Assembly: GCA_013396525.1 (NCBI GenBank)
Contig: VWYX01000655.1
Location: forward strand, 178,701-242,700
DNA: 64,000 nt
Source: Chaetorhynchus papuensis
Taxonomy: Eukaryota > Chordata > Aves > Passeriformes > Rhipiduridae
Direction of reading: 5' to 3'
In this document: one piece after another, positions 61,001-64,000 of the stretch
How positions within the stretch are numbered: position 1 is the stretch's first letter
How the letters are laid out: the number at the start of each line of letters is the position of its first letter
Notes under the pieces: generated by a model
Told to the model about the DNA's origin: nothing
Seen by the model: only the letters and a program-made list of their open reading frames with translations
The model's database searches: none
Translations under genes and position numbers: made by a program

Positions 61001-64000
61001 AGACAGGAATCTCCTTTTTTAGGGAGATACTGAAAAAGCTGATATATTACTTCAAAAATAAAATATAATATATACAAACCAGAATTGTTCCTGTTGTGGG
61101 GTGGTGAACTCATTGTTCTGCTGCAAGACAAATGCCTCGTGCCCAGTGGCCTGCGCACATGAGGAGAGTAACTCCTGGGAGCAAGTCCTCTGACATCGAA
61201 AGATTTGCTTGCCTGCATTGACCTAAGCATGTATTCAGGAGCTGGTCTTCAGGCAGTTTTCTCATTGCTACGTGAACTTTGGTTTGGGACAAGTTTTCTT
61301 ACAAGAGACTTTTGCTGCAACAGCTTTTTGCATAGACAGGGTCACTGAACTAAGAGCTCTTTATCATCTTGCAAGTTCAATGCCCCTCCGTGTTGATCCA
61401 CCGGAAGGGTGGGTGCAGAGCTGGCTTCAGGGAGTCAGCCTGAGCCTTGCTCTGGCCTTGTGCATTTCTGAGCTCTGTTAACTTAAACCAATGTACACAC
61501 GAGGTGCTTCCTAGGGGAAGGTCTTACAACGCTTGAAAAGTTAATACAAATTCAATTTTGCTTCATTTCTCTTTGAGAACAGAGCTCAGGTCAGCCTGCA
61601 TTGCAGGGACTTGGACCATCAATCCCAGGAGCCAACTCTGCCTCACAGGAAGGCCACTCAGCAGCTCTGTTCCTGGCAAAACCATAGGAGGCTCAGGTTT
61701 ACATGAATAAAAATCTGTAAGAAGTTATCCTTTCATGAGCCAACACAAATCAGACTCTTAGCTGGTACTCCTGAACCTTCTCTCATTTTGTGAGCATAGA
61801 GTCTGGGTTTTGACCATTCAAGGCGTGTCAGGATGAGCACAACAGAAGATAAAAGGAATAATGGGTTTAATGAAGAGCTGAGTGATACAAGGGTTAATGA
61901 AAACTAAACACATGAAGGCTGGCCACAACCAGAACGAGCACTAGTGGTCTGCTGGACCAGTTCTGGAGAGTGTGTTCAGGGTTAGGATGAATGGCTAGCA
62001 GCATATTACAGCAGTGAGGCTATTTGTGTGGGACTGGGTTTAGTTCACTTGGAAATGTGAAATCATAATTATTGGGTTCTTTTCAGTTTGAAGCAATTCA
62101 GAAATGATGCATCTTTTGAGTGTGTGGGAGGAGATTTGCCTTCTTTTCTTTCTCTCTTGCTCTCTCTCCCACATGTCCTTTTCTGCTTCTTGATCCTAAT
62201 GCGTGGCAGTAAATAGTACTGTAAGAATTATTCTTACTGAATAATTTTGTTGATATATTTCACCCTGAAAACTCTCCAAGCACATTGTTATTTCTCTTGA
62301 AAATGTTTGAAAGATGCTACTAACTGTAAGCCACATGGTATGGTTTTCCTTCCCTAGTTGGATGACTGGCTCTGTGATGATGACACTGACGGGAATGCTC
62401 AAATGGGTCAGAAATGTGAAGCATGTCAGTGTCTTGCCAATTTTTCCTGAGTCATGGCATTTCCACCAGGTCAGAGCCTATTCCTTTAGCTTAAAAAAAC
62501 CCAAACAAATAGGAAATTTCATCTCCTTCATTAATTTCAGAAAATCCCACTCACCGTCCCTCTGGCTGCTCATTTTCTTGTGCTCTGGATGAAGAGCAGC
62601 CCATGAGAGCCCCAGCTGGCCGAGTTCATCCCAAATTCACTTGTAGTTGTGTTAGGGACACTTAATTCCTACATATTTCCTTCAGGTGCCGTAGAGTACA
62701 GAAGCCCTACCAAAGGGCAGCCTGAGCAGAAATCCAGTGAGCCTGCTGGGAGAGGAGGTGTCACACATGCTCCAGCTAAGTGAAATTCTTCACAGCTCAA
62801 GCTTTATTCCTGGACAGATAATCCCACAGTGGATAACAAGGAACTGTGGATGTTGCAGATGAATAACAGCTTAAACTGTGAATGCTAACTGACAGAGGAG
62901 AATTGTGTGTATGTGTGTGCATGTGAATGGCCCGAAATGAGTTTTTGAGCATCAAGCAGAAGCCTGCTGCTTGGTAGCTGCAGCTAGTACATGCTAGTTA
63001 TCAAATTTGGGGTTAAACAAAAGTTTCATGCCCTGAATTCTCCTGTTAATAAAGAGATGTGAAGCAGAGACACCTGTTAGGAGACTGACAGCATACTGTG
63101 CTTTTGCACATAAACTATTTAGAGTGTGAAATGTAGGGCTTGGTAACTTGGAAAGCAGAATTGCCCCAAAAAAAGGTCTCCCATAAAAGAAGTAGCACTG
63201 AAAAAGAGAAGAGGGGTAAGAAAGAAAACGATTATGATCCTGGCAGAAGGAAATTGCCTGGTAGGGGGAAACTTTCCCAGACATCAGGGAGATGGGGGAT
63301 CATTGCCACCAGTCATGCCCAGTCACAGCCCAAGCAAGAGCAGCTAGAAGGTTGTGGGTGAAAAATCCTATGTGCAGCCCCACCATGTGTGTTATTTTCC
63401 ATAAACTTTCCTCAGCCAGCCAGGAGTATGCAGGACTTGGTGACTGTGCTTTCCCTTCCACCCCCCTACACCTCCTTCTACCTCTGGATTATGCTAAGAA
63501 GGCCAGTTTGTGTTTGCAAGCTGATTTGCAATATAGTGATGCAATGATACAGTGTTAAATCAGATAATGATACAGTCTTTAATCCAGGCAGGCACTTTTT
63601 AGGCAATGTATAAACATGCAACATGCATGTCCCTGCTTTGAGGACTCCTGTTGAGGGAGGCAGACAAACGACAAGGAGTCACAGAAAGGAGAAATAACAG
63701 TCTCCAGGTTCATAAAAGGTCAACAGCATGACAGGTCTAATTCCTCCTGACCCTGACCTACTGCTGCCTGACATTTTTGTCCTGGTAAACGACTATCCAA
63801 CACCAAATGCCTCGAGGCTGCCAGGTACCTTTAGCATCAAATGTTTAACTGAAAGCACTGCTAGTTTGGTTCTCTGTACCTTACCCAGGGCCATATTTCC
63901 ATATAATATTTTTATCATGTTCAACCACACATGGTTACACTTTGTTGGAGAAAGGCTCTAAAAGGTAATTTGTAATTTGGAGGAAAATGTTTTGAATTAG

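Larger units (their letters stand above)
54811..64000. other. Single-copy noncoding DNA, right part
   Basis: No gene or interspersed repeat was recognised. A 9-bp tandem repeat at 55986, a hairpin at 57569 and a CpG-rich block at 57951 are listed separately. 60330-60700 is AT-rich, single-copy and conserved-looking; a 79-codon hydrophobic frame in it (60323-60562) has no supporting signals. A C/T-rich patch lies at 60733-60770. Confidence 0.5.

Noticed and set aside
1..64000. tRNA, rRNA, snRNA, mitochondrial insertion or CRISPR-like array
   Set aside because: Looked for by eye through A/B-box, repeat-spacer and conserved RNA motifs; nothing beyond the weak SINE-like remnant was seen. A covariance-model scan could not be run.

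Overview
The window reads as nuclear DNA of a bird. The repeats decide this. There are three recognisable chicken-repeat-1 (CR1) LINE pieces, two of them ending in the family's ATTCTAT-like 3' terminus, and one degraded LTR of an avian endogenous retrovirus family. There are only scattered remnants of old amniote repeats and no L1, Alu or other mammalian young repeats. Interspersed repeat content is low, as is usual in birds. The LTR family is one I associate with neoavian and especially songbird genomes, but I cannot fix the species.

I find no gene that can be called with confidence. The longest open frames (158, 153 and 146 codons) look like chance. They lie in GC-richer or compositionally biased stretches, lack recognisable domains, and often overlap equally long frames on the other strand. 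Prokaryotic features (operons, ribosome binding sites, CRISPR) do not apply. The whole 64 kb is best read as intron or intergenic DNA. A few short exon-like segments with good splice signals are listed at low confidence: 690-948 on +, 48356-48388 on +, and the minus-strand donors near 1707, 29405 and 33832.

Layout. 1-10.6 kb: single-copy AT-rich DNA with one exon-like open segment and a small CpG cluster. 10.6-16.2 kb: a pure GAAA tract, a frameshifted LINE endonuclease fragment, a T/G-rich degenerate repeat, a TAA/CAA tract and two old palindromic-element remnants. 16.2-24.3 kb: a possible tRNA-type SINE, a GTTTT tract, an old CR1 copy, a MORE-type POU palindrome inside a conserved-looking block, a 600 bp pyrimidine-rich strand-asymmetric stretch and a MIR-like core. 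24.3-38.7 kb: mostly single-copy DNA with one CR1 end, one old palindromic-element remnant and several perfect hairpins. 38.7-39.2 kb: the LTR on the minus strand. 39.2-64 kb: single-copy DNA with a 13-copy TTTCCC array, a second deleted CR1, a small 9-bp tandem repeat and a compact CpG-rich block at 57.95-58.07 kb.

No undescribed multi-gene system is visible. The most useful leads are the exon-like segments, the MORE palindrome with a near-copy 505 bp upstream, the CpG-rich block, and several AT-rich single-copy blocks that look like conserved noncoding elements. All of these need comparative alignment, which I could not run.
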